Source of the DNA: Sporosarcina sp. Marseille-Q4943
GTDB lineage: Bacteria; Bacillota; Bacilli; Bacillales_A; Planococcaceae
Length of the DNA stretch: 64,000 nt
Assembly (NCBI RefSeq): GCF_943736995.1
Contig: NZ_OX031157.1
Location: forward strand, 965,001 to 1,029,000
Direction of reading: 5' to 3'
Every line of letters begins with the position of its first letter. Within the stretch, counting starts at the first letter, position 1. Under the pieces are notes generated by a model that saw only the letters and a list, made by a program, of their open reading frames with translations, did not search any database and had not been told where the DNA came from. The position numbers and the translations under genes are program-made. Below are positions 24,715 through 33,502 of the stretch, piece after piece.

Positions 24715-26253
24715 ATGTACATAGAACAACTTGAGAAAAGCATGTATGATCTAATTTGCGAAACGTCTACAAATCTTCCGAAAGACGTCCGGCGCGCCGT
24801 AAAAGCAGCTAGAGAGCAAGAAGATGCCGGCACACGGGCTGCAATGAGTCTTGACACGATTGCAAAGAATATCAATATGGCAGACGACAAGCTATCCCCG
24901 ATTTGCCAAGATACCGGCTTGCCGACATTCAAGATTAAAACGCCGATCGGAGTCAACCAACTGGTAATTAAGGGAGCCATTAAAAAAGCGCTCGTCCAAG
25001 CGACAAAAGATGGCAAACTGAGACCGAATGCAGTTGATTCGATAACTGGTGAGAATAGCGGGGACAATCTCGGCGACGGCCTTCCAGTCATCAAGTTCGA
25101 GCAGTGGGAAAACGAACATATTGAAGTGAAATTGATCCTGAAAGGCGGCGGCTGTGAGAATAAAAACATTCAATATAGCCTGCCGACGGAATTGGAAGGG
25201 TTAGGCCGTGCGGGCCGCGATCTTGACGGCATCCGCAAATGCATCCTCCATTCTGTATATCAAGCACAAGGACAAGGCTGTTCAGCAGGTTTCATCGGCG
25301 TTGGAATCGGCGGAGACCGGACGTCAGGCTATGAGCTTGCGAAAGACCAGCTTTTCCGCGCAGTGGACGACGTGAATCCTAATCCGGAACTCGCCAAGTT
25401 GGAAGCGTATATTCTCGAATCTGCGAATAAACTCGGCATCGGAACGATGGGCTTCGGCGGAGAGGCGACTCTGTTAGGTTGTAAAATCGGTGTCATGCAT
25501 CGTCTTCCTGCCAGCTTCTATGTTTCCGTAGCATATAACTGCTGGGCATATCGTCGGATGGCTGTGGATCTCGATTCGAAGACCGGTGCCGTTACAAAAT
25601 GGCATTATAATGAGGGGGAAAAGCTTTCCTTCGCGCAAGACGATGATCAAACTGAAACGAAGCAGACATCCCGTATTGTCGAGTTGTCTGCCCCGATCAG
25701 CGAGGAACAGATCCGCGACCTTAAAGTTGGGGACGTCGTTAAAATAACCGGCCGCATGTATACAGGACGCGATGCGATCCATAAGCATCTTTCCGAAAAT
25801 GACGCACCTGTCGATTTGGATGGCCAGATCATTTACCATTGCGGTCCGGTCGTTATGAAAAATGAAGACGGCGGATATGAGATCGTTGCCGCTGGGCCGA
25901 CGACTTCAATTCGCGAGGAGCCGTACCAAGGCGATATTATGAAGAAATTCGGCATCCGCGCCGTAATCGGAAAAGGCGGAATGGGGCCGAAAACACTTGC
26001 AGCGCTCAAGGAACATGGCGGAGTTTATTTGAACGCTATCGGTGGAGCTGCACAATACTATGCAGATTGCATTAAAGCGGTTGAAGGCGTTGACCTTCTC
26101 CAATTCGGCATTCCGGAAGCGATGTGGCATTTGCGCGTCGAGGACTTTACAGCCGTCGTCACGATGGACTCACACGGAAACAGTCTACACGCGGATGTTG
26201 ATCAATCATCTCTAGAGAAACTATCCCAATTTAAAGAAAAAGTTTTCAGTTAA
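24715..26253 (+). CDS. Fumarate hydratase, class I (iron-sulfur)
   Basis: 512 residues from the ATG at 24715, since AGGGGG is eight nt upstream and only two nt before the ATG at 24709. Fused alpha (1-~290) and beta (~300-512) parts of the class I fumarase/tartrate dehydratase family. Likely [4Fe-4S] ligands are C64 (PICQDTG), C189 (GQGCSAGF) and C256 (LLGCKIGV). It interconverts fumarate and malate in the citric acid cycle; unlike the class II FumC enzyme it is oxygen-sensitive. It is not part of a visible TCA operon. Confidence 0.93.
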   Translation: MYIEQLEKSMYDLICETSTNLPKDVRRAVKAAREQEDAGTRAAMSLDTIAKNINMADDKLSPICQDTGLPTFKIKTPIGVNQLVIKGAIKKALVQATKDGKLRPNAVDSITGENSGDNLGDGLPVIKFEQWENEHIEVKLILKGGGCENKNIQYSLPTELEGLGRAGRDLDGIRKCILHSVYQAQGQGCSAGFIGVGIGGDRTSGYELAKDQLFRAVDDVNPNPELAKLEAYILESANKLGIGTMGFGGEATLLGCKIGVMHRLPASFYVSVAYNCWAYRRMAVDLDSKTGAVTKWHYNEGEKLSFAQDDDQTETKQTSRIVELSAPISEEQIRDLKVGDVVKITGRMYTGRDAIHKHLSENDAPVDLDGQIIYHCGPVVMKNEDGGYEIVAAGPTTSIREEPYQGDIMKKFGIRAVIGKGGMGPKTLAALKEHGGVYLNAIGGAAQYYADCIKAVEGVDLLQFGIPEAMWHLRVEDFTAVVTMDSHGNSLHADVDQSSLEKLSQFKEKVFS

Positions 26254-26262
26254 TTAACTAAT

Positions 26263-26287
26263 GCCTCGGCACATATTGTGCCGGGGC
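26263..26287 (+). terminator. Terminator of fumarase gene
   Basis: Stem GCCTCGGCACA/TGTGCCGGGGC (one T-G pair) with 3-nt loop, followed by TTTTCC. Confidence 0.88.
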
Positions 26288-26324
26288 TTTTCCATGCTAT
26301 TTTCCTTGCCCGAGGTCATGTGTA

Positions 26325-26352
26325 TTGCTTTTCCCTTTGAGTTTGGTATACT
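26325..26352 (+). promoter_or_regulatory. Promoter of the ZosA-like ATPase
   Basis: TTGCTT (26325-26330), 16-bp spacer, TATACT (26347-26352). The predicted start near 26359 falls inside the first PerR/Fur-like box. Confidence 0.6.
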
Positions 26353-26356
26353 TACT

Positions 26357-26388
26357 TTATAATAATTATCAAATCATAATAATTATCG
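26357..26388. promoter_or_regulatory. Tandem PerR/Fur-type operators
   Basis: Box 1, TTATAATAATTATCA (26357-26371), differs at one position from the PerR consensus and at one from the Fur consensus. Box 2, TCATAATAATTATCG (26374-26388), differs at three from PerR and two from Fur. They cover the transcription start and early leader. PerR is favoured because B. subtilis zosA is PerR-regulated, but Fur or both are possible. Confidence 0.7.
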
Positions 26389-26430
26389 CTAACTGAAGTT
26401 GATACTCATTCTCAAAAAGGAGGTAGTAAA

Positions 26431-28335
26431 ATGACAACGCAAACGAAGGAAACGCCACAAAGTCCTGCACATTGGACAGTGCATTTGGAACTTATCGCTG
26501 CAATCCTAGCGGGATTTCTGATTTTAGCTGCTTGGTTGATTGGAAAAGATGGATCATCGACTCTCTCAATCACTCTATATATTATCGCCTTTCTGATAGG
26601 CGGCTTTGCGAAAGCGAAAGAAGGCATCGAGGAAACGATCGCCGATAAGCAGTTGAATGTGGAGATGCTGATGGTGTTTGCAGCAATCGGCTCCGCAGTA
26701 ATCGGCTATTGGGCTGAAGGAGCTATCCTAATCTTCATTTTTGCAATTAGCGGCGCCCTTGAGACGTATACATTAAATAAGAGCCATAAGGAAATATCTT
26801 CGTTAATGGAGCTGCAGCCCGAGGAGGCTTGGCTCATACAAAGAGACGGCTCCACTGTGAAGGTAGCCACCTCCTCCCTCTCGGTCGGCTCACGGATACT
26901 TGTAAAACCCGGAGAGCGGATTCCTGTCGATGGTGTTGTCATGAAAGGAACGACTTCTGTCGATATGTCGGCCATCAATGGCGAATCGGTTCCAGTTTCC
27001 AAAGCCGAAGATGATGAGTTATTTGCTGGCACGGTCAATATAAGCGGAGCAATCCAGATGGAAATGACGAAGCCGAGTACGGAAACATTGTTCCAGAAAA
27101 TCATTACCCTTGTCCAAAATGCACAAAGTGAAAAGTCTCCATCTCAGCAATTCATCGAAAAATTCGAAGGCACGTACGTGAAGATTGTCATTTTCACTGT
27201 CATCGTCATGATGTTTTTACCGCATTATCTGTTCGGCTGGGATTGGACGACGACGTTTTATCGTGCTATCGTCCTGCTGGTTGTCGCCTCCCCTTGTGCA
27301 CTCGTCGCATCGATCATGCCCGCGACGCTCGCAGCTGTTTCGAATGGAGCGAAGAGAGGAATCCTTTTTAAAGGCGGCGTCCATATGGAGCATCTTGGTT
27401 CATTGAAAGCGATCGCCTTTGACAAAACCGGCACATTGACTTCCGGAAAGCCGGTCGTAACCGATTTTGTCGTCCGTGAAAATGCAGACGCCGAGCAAGT
27501 CCTTGCCCTGCTTTCGAGCATCGAGGCGCAATCGAATCATCCACTCGCAGTCGCCATCGTGAAATACGCTGAAGAGCAAGGAGTGCTCCAGCAGGATAGC
27601 CCACATATCGAAGACGTTCCGGGATATGGAATACGCGCATTTATCGACTCCGAAGAGATCCTCGTCGGAAACCCGAGGTTTGTCGGGACGAAATTCATTG
27701 ATGAATTCCATGATGGAATCGTCCATGACCTTTCAAATGAAGGAAAGACTGTCGTTTCCATGAGAGATAAGGGAGGGATCCTCGCAGTCATCGCCTTGAT
27801 AGATACGCTTCGACCTGAAGCGGTCCAGGCAATAAAGGATCTGAAACAATTAGGAATCCAGTCGATCATGTTGACAGGCGACAATGAAAAGACAGCGAGG
27901 ACAATCGCCAATGAAGCGGGATTGGACCGTTATGTAGCCGAATGCCTGCCGGAGACAAAGGTCGAGGAATTGAAGAAGCTTCTTACGGAACACGGTGAAG
28001 TCGGAATGGTCGGGGATGGTATCAATGACGCCCCTGCTTTGGCGACAGCGACTTCAGGTATCGCAATGGGCGAAGGTACCGATGTCGCATTGGAAACGGC
28101 AGATGTCGTCCTCATGCAAAATGATTTGACTCGCATCTCTTATGCTGTGAAAGTTTCGAAGAAGATGCAGCGGATCGTGAAACAGAACGTCTTCTTTTCC
28201 GTCGCCGTCATCGCTGTCCTGATCATCTCCAATTTCATGCAAGTCGTCGATCTGCCTTTAGGCGTCATCGGCCATGAAGGAAGCACGATCCTCGTCATAT
28301 TGAATGGACTCCGTTTATTGAATAAAGTCGAATAA
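26431..28335 (+). CDS. P1B-type metal-transporting ATPase, ZosA-like
   Basis: 634 residues without an N-terminal HMA metal-binding domain, the same architecture and length as B. subtilis ZosA (YkvW). Phosphorylation site D331 in DKTGTLT, membrane metal motif SPC at 287-289, TGES-equivalent NGES, the HP motif (SNHPLA) and GDGINDAPA hinge are all present. The SPC motif fits Zn, Cd or Cu substrates. ZosA imports zinc during peroxide stress under PerR; the PerR/Fur-like boxes upstream support the same role. GGAGG precedes the ATG. Confidence 0.88.
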   Translation: MTTQTKETPQSPAHWTVHLELIAAILAGFLILAAWLIGKDGSSTLSITLYIIAFLIGGFAKAKEGIEETIADKQLNVEMLMVFAAIGSAVIGYWAEGAILIFIFAISGALETYTLNKSHKEISSLMELQPEEAWLIQRDGSTVKVATSSLSVGSRILVKPGERIPVDGVVMKGTTSVDMSAINGESVPVSKAEDDELFAGTVNISGAIQMEMTKPSTETLFQKIITLVQNAQSEKSPSQQFIEKFEGTYVKIVIFTVIVMMFLPHYLFGWDWTTTFYRAIVLLVVASPCALVASIMPATLAAVSNGAKRGILFKGGVHMEHLGSLKAIAFDKTGTLTSGKPVVTDFVVRENADAEQVLALLSSIEAQSNHPLAVAIVKYAEEQGVLQQDSPHIEDVPGYGIRAFIDSEEILVGNPRFVGTKFIDEFHDGIVHDLSNEGKTVVSMRDKGGILAVIALIDTLRPEAVQAIKDLKQLGIQSIMLTGDNEKTARTIANEAGLDRYVAECLPETKVEELKKLLTEHGEVGMVGDGINDAPALATATSGIAMGEGTDVALETADVVLMQNDLTRISYAVKVSKKMQRIVKQNVFFSVAVIAVLIISNFMQVVDLPLGVIGHEGSTILVILNGLRLLNKVE

Positions 28336-28342
28336 AGACGAA

Positions 28343-28377
28343 AAGAGCAATGCATGTCAACCGACAGCATTGCTCTT
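28343..28377. terminator. Bidirectional terminator overlapping the yfkH stop
   Basis: Perfect 11-bp stem AAGAGCAATGC/GCATTGCTCTT (28343-28353/28367-28377); the loop contains the stop codon of the minus-strand gene, so its last codons are part of the hairpin. Confidence 0.9.
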
Positions 28378-29343
28378 ATCTTTAGCTAGTTTTGCTTGCT
28401 TCCGTTCCGTCATGACTGCGTTCAATTGACCACCAAGCATTAAAATGATCGCTGAAAAATAAAGCCACATCATAAGGACGATAATCCCCCCGATGCTCCC
28501 ATACGTCTTCGAGTAATTCGCGAAATTACCGACGTAAAAGGAGAAGGCAAGTGACGTCAATATCCATCCCGCAGTGGCGAACAACGCGCCTGGCATTGCA
28601 CTTTTCAATCGGACCTTCAGATTCGGGACCGCCCAGTAAAGCGCGGAAAAAACAAGGAAGATTAAAATAGGAGGTATGATCCATCTTATGCTTCCCCATA
28701 ATTTCAGGAAACCTTCTTCCATTCCAAAATAAGAGAATGCTAGCATTCCGATCTGCTGACCGAATACTGGCAATAGTAGGGCGACAACCAAGACGCCAAT
28801 CAATGCAATTGTGAATACGACGGACATCGCTCTTGCCACGATGAATGATCTAGATTCCTCTACATGATAAGACCGGTTCAATGCCTTCGTAAGAGCGTTC
28901 ATCCCTTTCGAGGCCGACCATATCGTTGCCAATGCCCCGATCGATAATAATCCCCCATTCCGGTTATTCAATATTTCTTGGAGGGTGTCACGAATCAGCG
29001 TATATACGCTGTCAGGAGCATAATCCCTTATGAACAGGAGCACTTGGGATTCATCGATATTCAAGAATGGCAATAATGTTATCAAAAAGATTAATAGAGG
29101 AAATAGAGATAATAGGAAAAAGAACGCCAACTGAGAACCTAAGCCAGTGATATCCACTATCTTTATTCTCACGAGGAGCTCCTTCCAAAATCCTTTCGTC
29201 GTTGTGACATCGAATTTTTCTAAATCTCCGTCCTTCACGTCGTCCAGGAATTGCATGATTTCGGAATCCGCCATGAACCCGCTGTTTTTTTCCTCGGACG
29301 ACAGTTTTTCTTTTTTCGGAGGTAACGGGTCTGTGTACTTCAC
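28357..29343 (-). CDS. yfkH: YihY/BrkB-family membrane protein (YfkH-like)
   Basis: 328 residues with a hydrophilic N-terminal ~60 residues and six transmembrane helices, including the family segments GLGSQLAFFFLLSLFPLLIFL and the G-x-I-x-x-WSASKG motif. The family was once called ribonuclease BN in error; its function is unknown, with a transport role suspected. Its placement near pdaA and yfkK homologues matches the B. subtilis yfk region. Confidence 0.87.
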   Translation of the reverse strand: MKYTDPLPPKKEKLSSEEKNSGFMADSEIMQFLDDVKDGDLEKFDVTTTKGFWKELLVRIKIVDITGLGSQLAFFFLLSLFPLLIFLITLLPFLNIDESQVLLFIRDYAPDSVYTLIRDTLQEILNNRNGGLLSIGALATIWSASKGMNALTKALNRSYHVEESRSFIVARAMSVVFTIALIGVLVVALLLPVFGQQIGMLAFSYFGMEEGFLKLWGSIRWIIPPILIFLVFSALYWAVPNLKVRLKSAMPGALFATAGWILTSLAFSFYVGNFANYSKTYGSIGGIIVLMMWLYFSAIILMLGGQLNAVMTERKQAKLAKDKSNAVG

Positions 29344-29366
29344 ATTTGCCTCACTCCTTCCGGGAC

Positions 29367-29744
29367 TTAATTCTTTTTTGCTTCCATAGCCTCTTTCGAC
29401 TCGTTGACAATCTCCTTGTATTCCTCTTTCGAATCAACGAAGGCTTCCTTCGTCCCGACGACAAGCTCTTTCACTTGCGGCGTCAACGTTTTTAACTCTT
29501 CCACTTGATTCTTAATATATGCGGCATCTCCAGAAAATTGTTCGTAAATCGATAAGTACTTGTCTTTCTGATGTTGAAGTTTCTGTTTCAAGACATCCGG
29601 ATTTTTCGAATAATATCCTACTTGCTCAATCATCGCGCTTGATTTTCTCTTCACTTGGTAACGGGTGCTTCTATCGAACATGCTAATAGCTCCACCCAAT
29701 ATTGCCCCCATTATAATAAACTTTCCAAATTTGCTGTTTCCCAC
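29367..29744 (-). CDS. YtxH-like general stress membrane-anchored protein
   Basis: 125 residues: short N-terminal hydrophobic segment (about 6-22, KFIIMGAILGGAISM) followed by a long charged, heptad-like helix with many Lys and Glu. This is the architecture of YtxH-domain proteins in Firmicutes, but no specific motif secures it. It lies 23 bp upstream of yfkH on the same strand and is probably co-transcribed. Confidence 0.65.
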   Translation of the reverse strand: MGNSKFGKFIIMGAILGGAISMFDRSTRYQVKRKSSAMIEQVGYYSKNPDVLKQKLQHQKDKYLSIYEQFSGDAAYIKNQVEELKTLTPQVKELVVGTKEAFVDSKEEYKEIVNESKEAMEAKKN

Positions 29745-29835
29745 GTAAAACCCTCCAATATCATTCTAATTTGCATATATCATTATACCCCTCGAAAGAA
29801 AAAACAAACAATCTTCGCGAATTCGCAAAAATGTC

Positions 29836-29870
29836 TTGACTAACATGAAGTGGTTAAGGCATATTAACCA
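29836..29870 (+). promoter_or_regulatory. Promoter with overlapping palindrome before the AGCS symporter
   Basis: TTGACT (29836-29841), 18 bp, CATATT (29860-29865). The -10 region lies inside the perfect inverted repeat TGGTTAA-N6-TTAACCA (29851-29857/29864-29870), which looks like a repressor operator; it does not match GlnR/TnrA or CodY boxes. The leader of ~130 nt holds no riboswitch I recognise. Confidence 0.5.
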
Positions 29871-30003
29871 TAACACTATCAATATTCTCAATAGTCCAAT
29901 GTTTCGATAGTGATAAAGGAAGGGAGTCGATAGTCTGGGGGGGAATGTTTTTGATGTAAAAGTAATTCCAAATCAAAAAGACAACTAAACAGGGGGTAGT
30001 ATG

Positions 30004-31386
30004 ATGGATGTAATCACAGGCTTTTTGGACAAGGCAAGTGGATTTATTTGGGGGCCACCATTGCTTGTCCTACTTGTGGGAACGGGTATCTTTTTAACTG
30101 TAAGACTCGGATTTATCCAAGTGCGTTTATTGCCGTATTCTTTGAAACAAGTATTTTCCCGTAAGCACGATAAAAAAGCGGACGGCGATATTTCACAGTT
30201 CCAGGCGCTGATGACAGCGATGGCCGCCACTGTCGGCGTCGGTAATATCGTCGGTGTCGCGACTGCTGTATATATGGGCGGCCCGGGAGCGATCTTCTGG
30301 ATGTGGCTAGCAGGTTTCTTCGGAATGGCAACGAAATATGGGGAAGCCATCCTTGCGGTCAAATACCGAGTTAAAGATTCCAAAGGTCAAATGGCTGGAG
30401 GACCGATGTATTATCTTGAACATGGTCTGAAGAAGAAATGGCTTGGTGTCGCATTTGCCGCCTTCGGAGCGCTTGCCGCTTTTGGGATTGGTAATGGTAC
30501 ACAATCGAAAGCTGTTGCAGACGTCATGAACAACACATTCAACGTGCCACATTGGATTACGGGGGTTGCACTCTTCGCTTTCGCCGGACTTGTCATTCTT
30601 GGGGGAATCAAGTCGATCGGCCGTGTTACTGCATTCTTCGTTCCAATCATGGCACTCTTCTATTTCATTGCGGGTGCAATCGTTATGGTCATGAATTTCG
30701 ATTTGATTCCAGGAGCATTCGGATTGATTTTCAGTGACGCGTTTACTGGACAGGCTGCCGCCGGTGGTGCAATCGGTGCGGTAATCCGATTTGGTGTCGC
30801 TCGCGGTCTATTCTCTAATGAAGCTGGTCTCGGTTCGGCTCCTATCGCGGCTGCTGCTGCAAAAACGGACATGCCTGGCCGTCAAGCACTCGTCTCCATG
30901 ACACAAGTGTTATTCGACACTCTCGTTATCTGTTCAATTACAGGTATTACGATCGTCATGTCGGGTCAATGGAAAGACAAAACGATCGATGCTGGCGCTT
31001 TGACTGCCCAAGCTTTCGGAGAATTCCTAGGCGGTGCTGGCCCGATCATCGTTGCAATCGGTATCGTGTTTTTCGCATCATCCACAATTCTTGGTTGGGG
31101 CTATTACGGAGAGAAATGTTTCCAATACCTGTTCCCTAAACATGGAGCTGTGTTAGGCTATCGTATTGCATTCGTCCTGTTCATTATGGTAGGGGCTGTC
31201 GCTTCCCTTGATATCGTCTGGTTGCTTGCTGACGTCTTGAACGGTTTGATGGCAATTCCGAACTTGATCGGTCTTCTTGGATTATCTGGAGTGATCATTA
31301 TGGAGACGAAACGTTTCCAAGCGAAGATCGCCGAAGAGAAAGAAGCTGCAAAGTTGGGGAAAACAGCACCGGTTGACAACAAGTAA
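30004..31386 (+). CDS. Alanine/glycine:cation symporter (AGCS family)
   Basis: 460 residues from the second ATG (30004), seven nt after AGGGGG; the first ATG at 30001 is only four nt away. About eleven transmembrane helices, with the AGCS signature ATVGVGNIVGVATAVYMGGPGAIFW split over helix 2 and the GLFSNEAGLGSAPIAAAAA segment. Na+- or H+-coupled uptake of alanine, glycine or a related small amino acid. A monocistronic unit or with the following yfkK. Confidence 0.92.
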   Translation: MDVITGFLDKASGFIWGPPLLVLLVGTGIFLTVRLGFIQVRLLPYSLKQVFSRKHDKKADGDISQFQALMTAMAATVGVGNIVGVATAVYMGGPGAIFWMWLAGFFGMATKYGEAILAVKYRVKDSKGQMAGGPMYYLEHGLKKKWLGVAFAAFGALAAFGIGNGTQSKAVADVMNNTFNVPHWITGVALFAFAGLVILGGIKSIGRVTAFFVPIMALFYFIAGAIVMVMNFDLIPGAFGLIFSDAFTGQAAAGGAIGAVIRFGVARGLFSNEAGLGSAPIAAAAAKTDMPGRQALVSMTQVLFDTLVICSITGITIVMSGQWKDKTIDAGALTAQAFGEFLGGAGPIIVAIGIVFFASSTILGWGYYGEKCFQYLFPKHGAVLGYRIAFVLFIMVGAVASLDIVWLLADVLNGLMAIPNLIGLLGLSGVIIMETKRFQAKIAEEKEAAKLGKTAPVDNK

Positions 31387-31434
31387 GATTAATGTGATGA
31401 TTAAGTCCGAAGCTAATGAAGGGCGGACGACATT

Positions 31435-31656
31435 ATGGATCTATCTCAACCAACACCTGAAAATGTAACGTATATGATTGAAAAAATTAAAGAAAAACTG
31501 CGGATGGTCAATGTGGATGCAATGAAAGCGGAGAACTTCAGCACATCCCAATATGAAGACTTGGTTTACATGTATGAGATGGTGATGAAAAGGGATAACA
31601 TCACTCCGAATGAAATGCAAGCCATCGCCGCTGAACTTGGTGCATTGCGTAAATAA
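31435..31656 (+). CDS. yfkK: YfkK-family protein (UPF0435/DUF1128)
   Basis: 73 residues, all-helical and charged, with the family pattern LSQPTPENVTYMIEKIKEKL and YEDLVYMYEMVMKRDNITPNE. No function is known. The ribosome binding site is weak (AAGGGCGG), 48 bp after the symporter stop. Confidence 0.87.
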   Translation: MDLSQPTPENVTYMIEKIKEKLRMVNVDAMKAENFSTSQYEDLVYMYEMVMKRDNITPNEMQAIAAELGALRK

Positions 31657-31667
31657 ATGACCATTAT

Positions 31668-31700
31668 ACCGATATGACAGGACATTCCTGCCATATCGGT
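31668..31700. terminator. Terminator after yfkK
   Basis: Stem ACCGATATG/CATATCGGT extended by CAGGA/TCCTG, followed by TTTTTTC on the plus strand. Confidence 0.92.
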
Positions 31701-31756
31701 TTTTTCATGCAAAAAAATAGCGGATGAAGAAAATTTCTTCATCCGTTACCTATCAT

Positions 31757-32518
31757 CTATTCAACTGACGTTCCATCTTTTAAAACGAGAGGTTGTATAA
31801 GCACTTCAACCCGTCTGTTCTTGCTTCTTCCTTCCGCCGTGTCGTTTGTTGCGACCGGTTTGTTTTCCCCATACCCCTTCACACTGAACAGCTGAGGATC
31901 CAAATTATCATTGCCGACAATCGCCCTTAGGAAATTAATGGCCCGCATCATGCTGAGTTCCCAGTTCGAGGGGAATTCTGCGCTATGGATCGGAACATTA
32001 TCGGTATGTCCCGTAATGACAATTTGACGCGGCTTTTCAAAAACAAGCAAATTGGAAATGTCTTTCGCCAAACTTTCATACTGCGGTTTGATCGTCGCTT
32101 TGCCTGACTCGAACAGAATGCTGTCTCTAATTGTGATCAACAGTCCCTCTTCTGTCAATTTCGTCTGAAACTGATTTTCGAGCTCGTGAACCGCGATGTA
32201 CTCATCAAGCTTATCCTGGATCTCCTCTAGGGATTGTTGGTCTTCCAAATAGGAGGAGTTTTCATTCTGCTCTCCTGCACTGTCTTTCGGAATCGGCACA
32301 GTTGTCGGAGCAGCGTTATCCATCACGCCCGTCCCCCCGTCAAAAATCTGGTTGAACACGGACGATATTTGGCTGAATTTAGCTTCATCCAATGAGCTCG
32401 ACGCAAATAGGACGATGAACATCGCCAATAGCAACGTGAGAAGGTCTGCATAAGGCAAAAGCCAAGACTCGTTAATATGACCTTCTTCCCTATTCCTTCT
32501 CTTACGTTTCCTCGACAA
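31757..32518 (-). CDS. motB: Flagellar motor stator protein MotB
   Basis: 253 residues. Single transmembrane helix (about 20-41) with the proton-binding D25 in PYADLLTLL, a plug/linker region, and a C-terminal OmpA-like peptidoglycan-binding domain (GHTDNVP, GYGENKPVATNDT...NRRVEV). The residues after D25 are closer to H+-type MotB than to sodium-type MotS. It anchors the stator to the wall. Overlaps motA by 17 bp. Confidence 0.94.
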   Translation of the reverse strand: MSRKRKRRNREEGHINESWLLPYADLLTLLLAMFIVLFASSSLDEAKFSQISSVFNQIFDGGTGVMDNAAPTTVPIPKDSAGEQNENSSYLEDQQSLEEIQDKLDEYIAVHELENQFQTKLTEEGLLITIRDSILFESGKATIKPQYESLAKDISNLLVFEKPRQIVITGHTDNVPIHSAEFPSNWELSMMRAINFLRAIVGNDNLDPQLFSVKGYGENKPVATNDTAEGRSKNRRVEVLIQPLVLKDGTSVE

Positions 32519-33317
32519 CCTGGCCCGCCCCCTTGTCGCTCGTATTTTTAGCTGCGAGCTTTCGACGTTCTTCCATCGACAAGTAAGACGCCAACTTCTG
32601 TTCTATCACTCGTGGCGCCTCGCCCTCGAGGACTGATAGGACGCCTTCAATCATCATCATTTTTTGGCGAACTTCTTCTTTCGACTTGCGTTGCAGTTTA
32701 TTGGCGAATGGATGCCACAGCACATAACCTGTGAAAATCCCTAACAACGTCGCGATGAATGCTGCCGAAATGGCTTGTCCAAGTGCATCGATATCATTCA
32801 TATTCTTCAATGCGGCAACCAAACCGACAACCGCTCCCAATACGCCGAGCGTCGGAGCGTACGTCCCTGCCTGTGAAAAGATTTGCGCTCCTGCCGAGTG
32901 TCTATCTTCCATCGCTTCTACTTCTTCGGTAAGAACATCTCGGATGTAATCTGCGTTTTGACCGTCGATTGCAAGGCTGAGCCCATTTTTCAAAAACGGA
33001 TCAGTAATTTCATCGGCTTTCGCTTCCAATGATAATAAACCTTCCCGTCTTGCAATATCGGCCCAGCCCGAGAACATTTTGATCAAGTCCGAGTCTGCAG
33101 TCAAATGCTGTTCTTTGAATATGATGCCGAACAGCTTCGGCACCCGCTTAATCTCCTTCATCGGGAAAGCGATGACGACCGCTGCCATCGTTCCGACAAT
33201 AATGATGAGGATAGCGGCTATATTAAACAGGTTATCCGGCGTTACACCTTTCATCGCCATACCGACAAAAAGCGCCACAATTCCGAGGATAAGTCCAAAA
33301 ACGGTTGATAAGTCCAT
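32502..33317 (-). CDS. motA: Flagellar motor stator protein MotA
   Basis: 271 residues, four transmembrane helices (two near the N-terminus, two at ~145-205) and a large cytoplasmic loop that contacts FliG. The GTYAPTLGVLGAVVGLVAAL segment holds the channel-lining helix. Forms the A5B2 stator with MotB; flagellar rotation. GGAGGTACG precedes the ATG and a sigma-D-like promoter is found upstream. Confidence 0.94.
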   Translation of the reverse strand: MDLSTVFGLILGIVALFVGMAMKGVTPDNLFNIAAILIIIVGTMAAVVIAFPMKEIKRVPKLFGIIFKEQHLTADSDLIKMFSGWADIARREGLLSLEAKADEITDPFLKNGLSLAIDGQNADYIRDVLTEEVEAMEDRHSAGAQIFSQAGTYAPTLGVLGAVVGLVAALKNMNDIDALGQAISAAFIATLLGIFTGYVLWHPFANKLQRKSKEEVRQKMMMIEGVLSVLEGEAPRVIEQKLASYLSMEERRKLAAKNTSDKGAGQVVEET

Positions 33318-33353
33318 ATACGTACCTCCATGTCCTACTGTCTACTTCTTCTT

Positions 33354-33380
33354 ATTTCGACATAATCCAATCATTCTTTA
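33354..33380 (-). promoter_or_regulatory. Sigma-D-like promoter of motAB
   Basis: Minus strand: TAAA (33380-33377), exactly 15 bp, GTCGAAAT (33361-33354), matching six of eight positions of the sigma-D -10 GCCGATAT. Sigma-D control of motAB is established in B. subtilis. Confidence 0.65.
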
Positions 33381-33502
33381 GTAATCTTGAATAATAAATA
33401 TGGAACTTCCATGAATAATACATTGTTTCTGTTCACACTTTCCCCTTTGCCTGTTTTCTGACACTAGAGTACTATTAAAATATACAGACTAAGGAGGTTT
33501 TC

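Noticed and set aside
29876..30000. Riboswitch (for example glycine) in the leader of the AGCS symporter
   Set aside because: The leader is ~130 nt and lacks the glycine aptamer core; no terminator-antiterminator pair was found.
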